A stretch of 64,000 nucleotides of DNA from Cryoendolithus antarcticus (Eukaryota; Ascomycota; Dothideomycetes; Cladosporiales; Cladosporiaceae): the NCBI GenBank assembly GCA_002077065.1, contig NAJO01000025.1, positions 558,001-622,000 on the forward strand. Reading direction: 5' to 3'. The position numbers and the translations under genes are program-made. Of the stretch, positions 31,787-42,894 are shown piece by piece (the first letter of the stretch is position 1; every line of letters starts with the position of its first letter). The notes beneath the pieces were generated by a model that was given only the letters and a program-made list of their open reading frames with translations, searched no databases and was not told the DNA's origin.

Positions 31787-33046
31787 AGGCTGAATGTATC
31801 GAATTGTGTTAAGGTCGTTATGCTGGAGTCGAACGTTATGAATTCAACATCCTACACCAGTCAGGTTCACCAGCCAATGCATCGCCCGCGAATTTCGCTT
31901 GCACGCGAGTGACATTGAAGGCAGATCTCTCAGCAACTCCCCAATGAACGAGTATGCTGATGTATGCAGCGCCGCAACGACGAATACGTACCTGTAGTGT
32001 CGCCCGGAGTGTAATCTTCTACAGTTGCCGTCGAGGGCAGCAACAGCAGCATTTCGTGATTGCGATGTAGCCTACACTAGCAGTGTCGACTGCCCAGACC
32101 TCTCGAGCGGTTTGCGTCTTCAGTCATATGCGTACCAGTGTAGCTACCAAGCGTGTCGCCTGAATAGTCACGACGCATACATCAGCCAGCTCCGGAATGG
32201 ATGCATTAGCCGCAGGCATCGTCTGCTCTGGCGTGCACAAGAGGTCCGGCGATGATGTTGGTGCCTTACTATGAGCTGTCGTCAGATACGAGGCTGAGCC
32301 ATGCTCGCGTGTGGTTGGTATCATGTGCGTGCAATGCTTTTCGACGTGAATGACAAACTGCCCAAGGCGCCATCAGCATCACCAAGAAGACGTTCGACCA
32401 GTCGCTCGAGAACGGAGATCATCATGTAGACGCATGTGCACTCATATCCGCAGCGCATACAACCCATGGCGATGGCGTTTTTCGCATTCTGATAACAGTC
32501 GCTTCAGGAGGCGACGGCTTGGCAGGAGATGAATGACCGCTCCACCACTGCTTCGCGGCGGCCTCGCGGTGGATACATCGTACCTTCCCATCTCTGCAAC
32601 AATATATCGCGACAACATACTTGCCGCGTATGGAGTGAAGTCCGTAGCATATCAATCACACACTACCTATTTCTTCACTGCTGCAAGACTTGCAAACAGG
32701 TGTCAACAACAATCTGATTCGACTAACGAGGGGTGACGCGGCTAACCCGAATCGTCGTAGCTTCGGATGCACAGACCATGACGGGCATGAAAAGAACCAA
32801 GAAGCCGTGTATTTAGGAACGCGCAAATCCACGCGCCGACGCTGGCCTGATTCCCAGCCCGGTACCACATCACCAACAACTTTTGCCGGGGATTTACCGA
32901 TTTCACTTCATTGATGTGTTTGATGTACGACTATTGACTGAGATGATGGTCGTTATCTCATTGGCGCTGGTTTGATGGCTCACTAATGTACTTGTAATTC
33001 TATTGGCTTTGGCGTTGGACAACTGGAGCATCGACGACAGAACGAA
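31787..33046. other. Intergenic, gene-poor
   Basis: About 1.26 kb between the hydrolase and MOT1. Only short frames. On the minus strand at 32321-32503 a 60-codon stretch reads CGYECTCVYMMISVLERLVE, faintly like the C-terminal part of fungal Zn2Cys6 regulators, but without a start or a zinc cluster. I do not call a gene. Confidence 0.35.
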
Positions 33047-36000
33047 ATGACGACTTCACGGTTTGCTTGCGCCAATCCCAATCGAGTCAGTACCTCGCTA
33101 ATGTCACGTGTTTCCAGATTAGACCGATTGGTCGTGCTACTGGAGACGGGCAGCACGCAACTCATTCGCAATACTGCTGCACAGCAACTGGCAGATGTGC
33201 AGAAGAATCACCCAGACGAGCTCTTCAACCTCCTCACTAGGGTGGTGCCGTATCTGCGCTCGCCGTCATGGGATACACGAACCGCAGCTGCCAAGGCGAT
33301 TGGCGGTATTGTCGAACATGCTGAGAAATTTGATCCGAATGCTGTGCTTGACGATGTTCCGAAGACCGAGACGAACGGGCATGATGACGCACACACCATC
33401 AAGAAAGAAGAGTCTGACTTGTCGAGCCCTGGCGCAGACGATCAACTACGGCTTGCCACCCTCGACGTCGAGTCCATCTTGACTTACGGCAAGGAGCTTC
33501 TCGGCAGCGCTGGCAAGCAATATGACTTCAAGCTCGCCGGACTGACCGCAGCTGAGCGACTTGCACGTCAGAAGGAGACACTGACCAAGCGGCTGGGCCT
33601 CGGCGGTGAATACATCGAGGATGACCTAGTCGACGAGAAGGATCTCTCGATCCGCAGCTCGTTCTCTAAGCCCAATCTACCCACTTTAGAGACCACTATG
33701 TCAATGTCGCAGGAGCCCGATGGTATAATGCGTTCACCCGACGAGATGACCGCACGACCACCAGCGACTCCAGGCGGTGGCGAACTCAGCAAGCGACAGC
33801 TCAATGCTTTGAAGCGTCGAAGGAAGGACGAATTAAAACGCGACAATAAGCGCTTCAAGTACGATCTGACAAGCAGCCGGACAAACAGCATCGCGCAGAT
33901 CCAATCCGACGCCCACCCGACATCGGCCATCAAAGAAGAGCCAAATGGCAATAGTAAGCTCGACTACTTCTCTACTGAACGAAATGTTGTCGACGACGAT
34001 TCGAAGATCGTTGCCGAGTTTAAAGGTATGCCTGTGGCTGAGAAGTCAACTCTCGTAGTCGAGGAGGAACAACTTGGCAGCGAGTGGCCCTTCGACCGCC
34101 TGTGCGAGTTCTTGACTGTCGATCTGTTCGACTCTGCCTGGGAGATCCGTCACGGCGCGGCTATGGGCCTGCGTGAACTCATTCGAGTGCACGGGGCTGG
34201 AGCTGGGCGCCAAGCTGGCAAGTCACGCTCAGAAAACGATCGCGCGAATCAGGCATGGTTAGACGACCTCGCATGTCGGCTTTGCTGTGTCTTTATGCTG
34301 GACCGCTTCGCCGACTACGTTTCTGATAATGCTGTAGCTCCCATTCGCGAGACTGCAGGTCAAGTGATGGGCGCGGTACTGCAGTATCTCCCGCCAGCGT
34401 CCGTGCACGAAGCTAATCGAATTCTGTATCGCCTTGTCATGCAGAAAGAGCTCAAGCGATCACCGAAGACATGGCACGCCTGTCACGGCGGCATGATTGG
34501 AATGCGTTACCTTGTTGCAGTGCGAACGGACCTCCTCTTCCAGGATCGATCGCTAATGGACGGTGTACTCGAATGCGTGATCAAAGGGCTCGGCGACCAG
34601 GACGATGATGTGCGCGCTGTTAGTGCCGCGACGTTGATACCAGTCGCGAAGGAGTTCGTCAATGTCAGGGCGAATGAGCTCGGCAACCTCATCAGTGTCG
34701 TCTGGGAGTGCTTGTCCAGTCTCAGTGATGACTTGAGTGCAAGTACCGGATCCGTCATGGATCTGTTGGCAAAACTCTGCAGCTTCCCCGAAGTGCTCGA
34801 GGCGATGAAGCAGAATGCTCTCAAGGATCCCGAACAGTCGTTCGACCAGCTTGTGCCCCGGCTGTACCCCTTCCTGCGACACACAATCACTGGCGTACGT
34901 TCGGCGGTACTGCGAGCGCTCATTACATTCATCAACATTGAAGGTGCTGACACACATGGCTGGATCGATGGCAAGGCTCTTCGACTTGTTTATCAGAATC
35001 TCCTAGTAGAGCGTAACGACGCTGTATCTAAGCTGTCGCTTCAAGCATGGACTGCCCTTGCGGATGCTTTGGCAAGCAGAAGCCCAGGAGCGTTTACAGA
35101 CGCCTTCCGACCACATCTGGATCCACTGCTAACGCTGACTCTGCACCCCATCGGTGTGAGTCGTCACCCTATACCAATGGACGCTACGCTATTCATCAAA
35201 GCTTCTGGCACATCGTATATGCCACTTGCTACTGCACACCGAGCGTCGCCTGTCAATGGGACCGAGCCTGCTAAGAAGAGGCGTAAGTCGGAGAAGATAC
35301 CTGCATCTGCTCTTCCAAGCACGCAAACGTCCCATAACATCGACGCTGCGATAATGCTCGGAGATGTAGACTTAGTCGGGAGCGACATTATGATCAGCTC
35401 ACGTATCGCAGCTACAAGGGCGATGGGCAAAGCCATGTCGCTATGGCCTGCTGAGACGCTCACCGACTTCGCCTGTCTAACATCGCAACTAAGTTCTCCA
35501 TACGCTTCCACCCAGATCTTCACTGGTATGCTGCTGGAAGGCTATGCATCATGTGGTGGCTCGGCATCTTCGGACATCTTGCAAAGCCTCGAGAGGATTG
35601 TCGAAGGCGAGAGACCGGCATTTTACACCGACCTGACCAGCTATCTGCGCATCGCACGAGCCCAATGCCAACAGCTCCTCAACGCTTTCCAAGATTCTGG
35701 GCACGTTCCGGGTAGCAAGCTGCCCATTCTCGCCGTTGTTTGCCAAGGTGATCCAGATGCAGGCAAGAATGCTTTCGGCATCAGCGACGGCGAAAAGATC
35801 GTCACAGCAGATTATGACAGGCTGAAGAAGACATTGTCGACTGTGCAACGCATGGCTGCTGCTGAAGCTTTGAACATCGCCAAGCTGGACGCTGAGTCGG
35901 CAATCGCCGAAGCGCAGGCAGTGAAGAAGGTGTGCGATCTACGTGTTCGTTCCACAGCCGCGGGAGCTCTAGTCGCATTCAAACAGCTGCCTAAGAAGCC

Positions 36001-38809
36001 GCAGATGACAATCAAAGGCATCATGGACAGCGTGAAAGAAGAGGAGAATGTCGCTCTGCAGCATCGATCGGCAGCAGCTGTTGCCGGACTAGTCGCGCAG
36101 CTTGTGGCATCCGAACGGCACAAGGTAGTTGACAAGGTTGTCGGCAATCTAGTCAAATTCTGCTGTATGGAGACTGGCGAGACGCCGGAATTTCATATCA
36201 ACGCTGACAAGGAAGCTGGCATACTATCATTGCAGAAAGACGAAGACATACAGGATCGACCTGATGTTGCGAAGTACGAACGGGAGGTCAGGAAGGCTCG
36301 CATTACACGAAGGGGTGCGAAGGATGGACTGGAGCAGCTGTGTCGCATCTTTGGTGCAGATATCTTCGAGAGGGTGCCGAAGCTGCGTGCCGTCATCGAA
36401 GAGCCCATCCAGGGTTGCTTTGCAGACGACCTGCCAGCAGATTTGTTGCAACCTGACAATGAGTTCGGACAGACTGTCGTGGACGCCATGTCTACTCTGC
36501 GTGCCCTGGTGGCCACCCTCGACCCGGCTCTGCATGCTTGGGTCCTTGACCAGCTGCCCAGTGTAGCCAAGGGCATGCAGAGCAAGCTTGCTGTTCTCCG
36601 ATACATAGCAGCCAAGTGCTTCGCAAGCGTTTGCAGCGTCATCACGGTCGAAGGCTACACAATGCTTGTCGAGCAGGTCCTACCACCCATCAACAATGCA
36701 CACGAGGTCACGCATCGGCAAGGTGCCATTGAGTGCATATATCATCTCATACAGGTGATGGGCGACAGCATACTGCCGTATGTCATTTTTCTCCTAGTCC
36801 CAGTCCTTGGTAGGATGAGCGACTCGGACGCTGGAGTACGATTGATCGCCACAACTACATTTGCTACTCTGGTCAAACTTGTACCGCTGGAAGCAGGCAT
36901 ACCCGACCCACCCGGCCTACCCAAGTCATTACTCGAAGGCCGTGAGCGCGAGCGCCAATTCATCGCTCAGATGCTGGATCCCAAGAAAGTCGAGCCATTC
37001 ACTATACCTGTGGCAATCAAGGCAACGCTTCGGTCATACCAGCAGGAAGGCGTCAACTGGCTATACTTCCTCAACAGGTACAATCTTCATGGCGTACTTT
37101 GCGATGACATGGGTCTGGGCAAGACACTACAGACGCTTTGCATCGTCGCTAGTGATCATCACTTGCGAGCAGACGAGTTCGCGGAGACACAGGCGCCTGA
37201 CAAGCAGCGTCTGCCATCACTCATCATCTGTCCGCCTACCCTAACAGGTCACTGGAAGCAAGAGATCAGGACCTATGCGCCCTTCCTCGATGCCGTGGCA
37301 TACGCTGGACCACCCGCTGAACGTGGTCGTGTGCGCTCCAAGCTTGCCACCGCAGATGTTGTCATTACTTCATACGAAATCGCCAGAAACGACGTAGACA
37401 TTTTACTGCCGATCAATTGGAATTACTGCGTGCTCGATGAAGGGCATCTCATCAAGAACCCAAAAGCCAAAATCACTCAGGCCATCAAGCGGTTAGCCAG
37501 CAACCATCGCCTCATTCTTTCCGGGACTCCCATCCAGAACAATGTGCTGGAACTTTGGTCACTGTTCGACTTCCTGATGCCAGGCTTCCTCGGCACCGAA
37601 AAGGTCTTCCAGGATCGCTTCGCCAAACCCATCGCAGCCAGCCGATTCGCCAAGTCCTCCTCCAAGGAGCAAGAAGCCGGAGCGCTCGCCATCGAATCAC
37701 TTCACAAGCAGGTTCTACCCTTCCTCCTCCGCCGTCTGAAAGAGGAAGTTCTGGATGACCTGCCTCCCAAGATCGTCCAGAACTACTACTGTGATCTCTC
37801 TGATTTGCAGAAACGCCTTTTTGACGACTTCAGTAAGACTGAGGCTAAGAAGGTGTCTGATCTCGCAGGCCAGCCCACGAAAGAAGCCAAGCAGCACATC
37901 TTCGCTGCCCTTCAATATATGCGCAAGCTTTGCAACTCCCCTGCTATGGTAATGAAGGAAGGCCACGCTCAATTCGGCGCGACACAAGCGCGACTTGCCA
38001 AGCAGGGCACAACTCTCAAAGATCCCATCCACGCACCGAAGCTTACAGCCCTTCGAGATCTACTCGTAGACTGTGGCATAGGCGTCTCTACTCCTGAATC
38101 CAACTCAACGGTGCCCACGGCCGACCAAGCCGTTTCCCAACATCGTGCTCTCATCTTCTGCCAGATGAAGGAGATGCTCGACATGGTCGAATCCACTGTC
38201 CTCCGCAAAATGCTCCCATCCGCTACTTTCGCCCGCCTCGACGGAAGTGTTGAAGCCTCTAAACGTCAAGACATCGTCAACAAGTTCAACGCCGATCCTA
38301 GTATCGACTGCCTCCTCCTCACGACTTCCGTCGGTGGTTTAGGTCTCAATCTGACTGGTGCAGATACAGTCATCTTTGTCGAGCATGACTGGAACCCTTC
38401 CAAGGACCTCCAAGCCATGGACCGCGCCCACAGAATCGGCCAGAAGAAAGTCGTCAACGTCTACCGACTCATCACCCGCGGCACACTCGAGGAGAAGATC
38501 CTGAATCTCCAGCGCTTCAAGATCGATGTCGCTAGTACCGTCGTCAATCAGCAGAACGCTGGCTTGGGCACGATGGAGACGGATCAAATACTCGATCTGT
38601 TCAGTCTGGGCGAGACGGATCAGAATCTGAGTCTTGATGGGAACGGTGGAGGCGATGTCGTGGATGAGAGCAATGCTGTTGATGGCGAGGGCAGGGTCCG
38701 AGAGGGTGGCAAGAAGGGTGTTTTGGATGAGCTGAGCGAGCTGTGGGACGAGAAGCAGTATGAAGAGGAATTCAATCTGGATGGGTTTTTGAAGGGTATG
38801 GGGCAATAG
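33047..38809 (+). CDS. MOT1: TBP-removing Snf2-family ATPase Mot1 (BTAF1)
   Basis: Uses ATP to strip TATA-binding protein from DNA in the nucleus, redistributing transcription. The protein has about 1900 residues: N-terminal HEAT repeats (RNTAAQQLADVQKNHPDELF, SWEIRHGAAMGLREL-type units), a long helical middle, then the Snf2 motor. Motor motifs are complete: LCDDMGLGKTLQTLC (Walker A), VLDEGHLIKNPKAK (box II as DEGH, usual for Mot1), LSGTPIQNNVLELWSLFDFL, LLLTTSVGGLGLNLTGAD and WNPSKDLQAMDRAHRIGQ. A 57-nt intron at 33061-33117 (GTTTGC...CCAG) is likely: splicing gives MTTSRLDRLVVLLETGS, the conserved start, whereas the unspliced frame inserts 19 residues. The box-II variant is a family trait, not damage. 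Confidence 0.95.
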   Translation: MTTSRFACANPNRVSTSLMSRVSRLDRLVVLLETGSTQLIRNTAAQQLADVQKNHPDELFNLLTRVVPYLRSPSWDTRTAAAKAIGGIVEHAEKFDPNAVLDDVPKTETNGHDDAHTIKKEESDLSSPGADDQLRLATLDVESILTYGKELLGSAGKQYDFKLAGLTAAERLARQKETLTKRLGLGGEYIEDDLVDEKDLSIRSSFSKPNLPTLETTMSMSQEPDGIMRSPDEMTARPPATPGGGELSKRQLNALKRRRKDELKRDNKRFKYDLTSSRTNSIAQIQSDAHPTSAIKEEPNGNSKLDYFSTERNVVDDDSKIVAEFKGMPVAEKSTLVVEEEQLGSEWPFDRLCEFLTVDLFDSAWEIRHGAAMGLRELIRVHGAGAGRQAGKSRSENDRANQAWLDDLACRLCCVFMLDRFADYVSDNAVAPIRETAGQVMGAVLQYLPPASVHEANRILYRLVMQKELKRSPKTWHACHGGMIGMRYLVAVRTDLLFQDRSLMDGVLECVIKGLGDQDDDVRAVSAATLIPVAKEFVNVRANELGNLISVVWECLSSLSDDLSASTGSVMDLLAKLCSFPEVLEAMKQNALKDPEQSFDQLVPRLYPFLRHTITGVRSAVLRALITFINIEGADTHGWIDGKALRLVYQNLLVERNDAVSKLSLQAWTALADALASRSPGAFTDAFRPHLDPLLTLTLHPIGVSRHPIPMDATLFIKASGTSYMPLATAHRASPVNGTEPAKKRRKSEKIPASALPSTQTSHNIDAAIMLGDVDLVGSDIMISSRIAATRAMGKAMSLWPAETLTDFACLTSQLSSPYASTQIFTGMLLEGYASCGGSASSDILQSLERIVEGERPAFYTDLTSYLRIARAQCQQLLNAFQDSGHVPGSKLPILAVVCQGDPDAGKNAFGISDGEKIVTADYDRLKKTLSTVQRMAAAEALNIAKLDAESAIAEAQAVKKVCDLRVRSTAAGALVAFKQLPKKPQMTIKGIMDSVKEEENVALQHRSAAAVAGLVAQLVASERHKVVDKVVGNLVKFCCMETGETPEFHINADKEAGILSLQKDEDIQDRPDVAKYEREVRKARITRRGAKDGLEQLCRIFGADIFERVPKLRAVIEEPIQGCFADDLPADLLQPDNEFGQTVVDAMSTLRALVATLDPALHAWVLDQLPSVAKGMQSKLAVLRYIAAKCFASVCSVITVEGYTMLVEQVLPPINNAHEVTHRQGAIECIYHLIQVMGDSILPYVIFLLVPVLGRMSDSDAGVRLIATTTFATLVKLVPLEAGIPDPPGLPKSLLEGRERERQFIAQMLDPKKVEPFTIPVAIKATLRSYQQEGVNWLYFLNRYNLHGVLCDDMGLGKTLQTLCIVASDHHLRADEFAETQAPDKQRLPSLIICPPTLTGHWKQEIRTYAPFLDAVAYAGPPAERGRVRSKLATADVVITSYEIARNDVDILLPINWNYCVLDEGHLIKNPKAKITQAIKRLASNHRLILSGTPIQNNVLELWSLFDFLMPGFLGTEKVFQDRFAKPIAASRFAKSSSKEQEAGALAIESLHKQVLPFLLRRLKEEVLDDLPPKIVQNYYCDLSDLQKRLFDDFSKTEAKKVSDLAGQPTKEAKQHIFAALQYMRKLCNSPAMVMKEGHAQFGATQARLAKQGTTLKDPIHAPKLTALRDLLVDCGIGVSTPESNSTVPTADQAVSQHRALIFCQMKEMLDMVESTVLRKMLPSATFARLDGSVEASKRQDIVNKFNADPSIDCLLLTTSVGGLGLNLTGADTVIFVEHDWNPSKDLQAMDRAHRIGQKKVVNVYRLITRGTLEEKILNLQRFKIDVASTVVNQQNAGLGTMETDQILDLFSLGETDQNLSLDGNGGGDVVDESNAVDGEGRVREGGKKGVLDELSELWDEKQYEEEFNLDGFLKGMGQ

Positions 38810-39392
38810 CTAGCGAAAGCCGACCATCGAGACTCAGCCATTTTGAGATTACTTTTGAGCACGCTGTGCGAACGATCCTGATGCTACTACATAGCACTTC
38901 CGCCCTCTCCATGATGCGCAAGGTGCTTGTGCTACGTTCAGCCGCGCCCCGAGGGTCGCTTAGCTATCGCTGTAATGTCAGAAAAAGCCTTGACTGTCGT
39001 TGGGTTGCGAGTGTCTGTTGCTCTCAGTAGGACGATTGGCTCGGATGCCGTTGCCGTGGTGCAGTCACTCCTCGCTCGTATCGTTGCAGTGATAGTGGCT
39101 TTGGTGGACCAGGGTAGCGACGTCCTGCAGCGTGTTCCATCATGTGATCGTCATCTGTGACGGCGAGTTGTGCGATGAGGCTTCCGTCAGTGCGTTCCGC
39201 TGATTCTGTACTGTCAATGTACATACTTGTTGGCCAAGTTACAATCGACGCCTAGTTTTGGATCCGGTGCCTGTGCCTGTCCTCTCAGCTGAAATCGACG
39301 ATAGCTCTCTGGCGGGGCGCTTATCGGGGTTGATGGGTCTGGTCGTGCCCGAAGTCGACCACAATAAGAGCAGACTGCCAAAGCCTGTACCA
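38810..39392. other. Intergenic between convergent genes
   Basis: About 580 bases between the convergent MOT1 and prolyl-hydroxylase-like genes. No gene seen. Confidence 0.4.
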
Positions 39393-40323
39393 TCAAGTCT
39401 TTTGATACCACGACCAGATATTCAGTCCGATCTTGATACCCTCCAGAACCGGTAATCCAGCGTGAACAGTCTCCTTGAAGCCTCTGCCCTCCTCATCGAA
39501 ATTCTGCCAGAAGACCGCTGCTCCGGCGCGTGGCTTGAACACCACACCACCAAGACCAGCATCATTAGCATCGGTCTCAACGTCACAGTCGATGAACTTG
39601 CACCACTTGCTTCCTCGACCAGGATGCGGCAGCCTAGGGAAGTGCGTTCCACCACCTCGCTGTGGCGCCTGGACGTATACATTGAAGGTGCTGGCTCGGC
39701 GCGCAATCTTCGAATCTGACGCCCAGTCGTAGTGCATCGCGTAGTGCCCAGAGACATTGTAGCGTTGGGTCCAGAGCTGCTCTATGTAGGTGTCCGCTGG
39801 CCAGCCCTGGATAGCTAACGCTCGAGCTTCTAGACATTGCACGATGTGGTCTCTCGTAAGCAGGGCGCGCTCAGACTTCCTGACAGTCGAGTCCGTGGTC
39901 TCGACGCCGTTGTTATAGACGGTGCTGGTCTGCCATCTGCTGGTGCTGGAGACGAGTGAGTGGTCACTCTGACAACTTGTCTGCGCTGAATGATATTTAC
40001 CTCGCATCGACCAAGTGCCTCGCCTCGCTCTTGTTCAAAAAGCCATCGATGTAGATGATCAAAGGTCTCGTAGAGTACACATGTGCCTGATACGTATGCT
40101 CTACGCACTGCAAGTCAGGCGATGGGGTGACCAACGTGCTATTCGAGACGTGTCCAGTCGTTTTCGTGCTAGGCTTGTCCGCGACATATCTGCTCAGTGC
40201 AGTAGCGCCCAAGCCTGGAGCACCAACGATGATATACAAGACTAGTGCTGCCAACACCAGCTCTATAGCTGTCCTCCAGTTATAGGGTTGTTGACTGGGT
40301 TTGCTGCGAGAACTTGCAGTCAT
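39393..40323 (-). CDS. Prolyl 4-hydroxylase-like 2OG-Fe(II) oxygenase, ER type
   Basis: Membrane-anchored dioxygenase of the prolyl 4-hydroxylase alpha-subunit family. Exon 1 (40323-40001) and exon 2 (39945-39393) flank a 55-nt intron (GTAAAT...CCAG), giving 291 residues. A single N-terminal membrane segment (residues ~18-40, LVLAALVLYIIVGAPGLGAT) works as a signal anchor, so the catalytic part likely faces the ER lumen. The domain has RYNVSGHYAMHYDWA with the HxD iron ligands and ETVHAGLPVLEGIKIGLNIW with the distal His and the 2-oxoglutarate lysine. The substrate is unknown; fungi lack collagen, so a prolyl or other side chain of a secreted protein is possible. Confidence 0.85.
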
Positions 40324-40884
40324 GTCCGAAGGTCAGGGAGAAGGCTGTGTGGAATGTACGGAAAGCTTAAATCAACGGTGAAGCGAGCAAGTGAACGTGA
40401 ACACGACATCTTTGCTTCAAGATTGCACAATCGGCAGGTTATCTTTTCGATTGCTGGTGCACGAGCGGAACCTGCCGATATCGGTAGTGGGTCTGATCAT
40501 CAACTAGGAGATAACCTTGGCTCGCTTGACCACGTCACTTGGCGACGCGGCCTCGATGATGTTAAGCCTAAAAGAATTCAAGTATAGACCTACGGAGGCA
40601 ATATAGCCCAGGAGCCGGGTTAGAAACGGTAGGCAGTGACACGAAGGCGGGCAAGTACTGGGAGGTTGGTGCCTGTGAATAGATTTTCTCACCACTCTCA
40701 CTAATTACTCCAACCCTCCATTCACTTCGTCCCGAAGTTCATCCCTTCAGAAAAGCAAAGTACCTCTAAAGCAACGCCCCCAACCTAGCCCCCCGATTGT
40801 CATCACAGCCACGCATCCTGCGCTAGGATCGTCACGAAGCCATGTTCATTGCCTGTCTGACTCAAGGTGTAGCGGAGAGAGCAT
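40324..40884. other. Intergenic, no gene seen
   Basis: About 560 bases upstream of the hydroxylase and downstream of the wall-protein gene. No open frame of interest. Confidence 0.4.
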
Positions 40885-41639
40885 CTACAAGAAGAGAGCA
40901 GCAATGGCACCAGCGCCGATGAGGGCGCCAGCAGCCTTGAAGCTGGAGGCAGAGCCGGTGTAGGGGATAGGCGATGAGGAAGCTGTCGGGGTGGCGCTCT
41001 TGGTGGGAGGACTGTGAACGGATGTTAGCAACAGTCAAGATGAGTCACACAGCGATAGACTTACGCAGTAGCAGTGGGGTAGACCGGAGCGACGGGCGAG
41101 CTGCCGGAGGGAGCAACGCTGCCAGATGGGGCTGAGTATGGGTATGGCGCCGGAGCGGTGCCAGTGGAGACTGGGTAAGGAGGAACGGAGCCGCCAGTCG
41201 AGATCGGGACAACCGGGGAGCTGGAGCCACCAGTGGGGTAGACAGGCGGGACGACGACGGAGCTGGTCGAGTTGTAGACGGGCGCGACGGGCGACGAGCT
41301 GCTGCCGTAGACGGGAGGAGCCGGGACAGAGCTGGTGGTGTACACCGGAGGGGTGACAGCCGAGGCCGAGGAGGACCAGGTAGCAGAGTAAGCGGGAGCA
41401 GCAGTGTGGCTCCAGCCCTCCTCCTCAGTGCAGGTGGTCGACTCGGTGGCGGGGTACGCGGGAGGCGCACTGTACGGAACTTGAGTCACCTCGCTCTCGG
41501 TGCAGGTGGTGCTGGAAGGAGCAGCGTCGTAGACAGTAGGAGCGACCGAAGTCTCGTAGATGTTCTCGCCCTGGCCCCAGCCTTGGGGAGCAGCGAAGGC
41601 GGCACCAACGAGGGCGGCGGCGATCAAAGAGTAGCGCAT
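40885..41639 (-). CDS. GPI-anchored Ser/Thr/Pro-rich cell wall protein
   Basis: Predicted surface protein of 233 residues. Exon 1 (41639-41065) and exon 2 (41011-40885) are split by a 53-nt intron (GTAAGT...CACAG). The signal peptide MRYSLIAAALVGAAFAAPQG is cleaved near residue 16-17. The middle is Ser/Thr/Pro/Tyr-rich with repeated PPVY and APVY units and two TTCTE pairs. The end has a small-residue stretch (SPIPYTGSASSFKAAGALIG) and a hydrophobic tail (AIAALFL), fitting GPI attachment. No enzymatic domain is seen; wall structure or adhesion is inference. Without splicing the tail is missed, which would hide the GPI signal. Confidence 0.75.
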
Positions 41640-42894
41640 CTTGGCGGTAGTGTGGTGGTTGTTTGGTGCTTGAAGTGAAGAGGTTGGTGAGACGTCGGAA
41701 GAGTGTGTGAAGGAGGCTTGTTTGCTCGGCGTGGGTGTCGATGAACGAGAGGACGACCGAAGTCAATTAGTGTATTGGTGCTGTAAGGGAGTGTCGATGC
41801 AAAGCGAAGAGGGAGTGTTTCACGATATGGCTGGCCGTTATGTATGTAGCTGGTCGATCACCGAGCCCTGCGAGCACAGGCCTGTCTCTCGCAATCTCCC
41901 ACACCCCTGAAGCGAGCGCCACGGCCACGCTAGCAATCGTCTTTCTCGTAATAGTTCAGATCTACGTTACTACTTGCGTGCTGTCACGAGATGGTGGCAC
42001 GACTGACATTGACATATTTACTCCCGACACCGACTCGACGTAGTGGAGTCGATCGTAATGTTCGTGAAGCTATACAGCTCCTGTACCACTATACCTGCAG
42101 AAGCTTAAAACATGCGCTTTGCCTGTTCCTGGACATGCACCGAGGGACCTGCAGTAGCCGCCGACACTACCGATTCCGTTTCTGCCGAACGTGTGGGGAA
42201 AAGCCAATTAGATTGCGATATGGACGAGGCATGTATCGCGTCAGCGAGGAAGCAGATCATCTTGCGCCAGCCAACCAGAGACCGCTGCAGCGAGGTCACG
42301 AGGGACCTCATATTGCACGCATCCAGCATCGCTCACCACACCCCATCGTTCTCCAGAACGTCAACACAGGCCACAAGAGCTCAACGCTGCACGCGCGAGG
42401 AGGTTCGTATTATCAATACAGCAACGCCACTATCGACCGTTGCCAGCGCCGGTCAAGCCCGAGGAGCATGTTAAACTGATCCGCCAATCACTCGGCGTGA
42501 CAGCAAGACATACAAGAGAAGTCTCATCGCCAGCCACGCATCCGGTCACCGCAGTCACCGACCCGGAATGGGAGTCCATCTCCTACACACTCCTACACCC
42601 CGGACCTCGTACGGCATACAACGGCCGCGGACGATACTCCGACAGACGGTGTGGTGGCACCAGACTGCTTAGAAGTACTGCCCTTGATGATGTCCAGCCG
42701 CTGTCCGCAACGCTGAAGTATTGATGATCCCGCTCGATTGCAGGTGCTGTCGGACTAGGTTGCGCTACGTTACCGACGGTATGTATCTGCAAGAAATGTA
42801 GGGCGTTTCAATTCATTCTTTCATCAGTCCCTGTCGTCGTTGTACGTTGCAGTCCTTGCAGCTTATCTCTCGATCATGTTGACGAACTCTCGTA
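41640..42894. other. Intergenic with unresolved overlapping frames
   Basis: About 1.25 kb. Overlapping frames of 120-162 codons at 41991-42479 and one of 94 codons at 42440-42724 on + have no known domain, and no combination gave a convincing exon chain. I call nothing here. Confidence 0.35.

Noticed and set aside
41991..42724. Gene model from overlapping frames of up to 162 codons
   Set aside because: No motif, no consistent exon chain, frames overlap each other.
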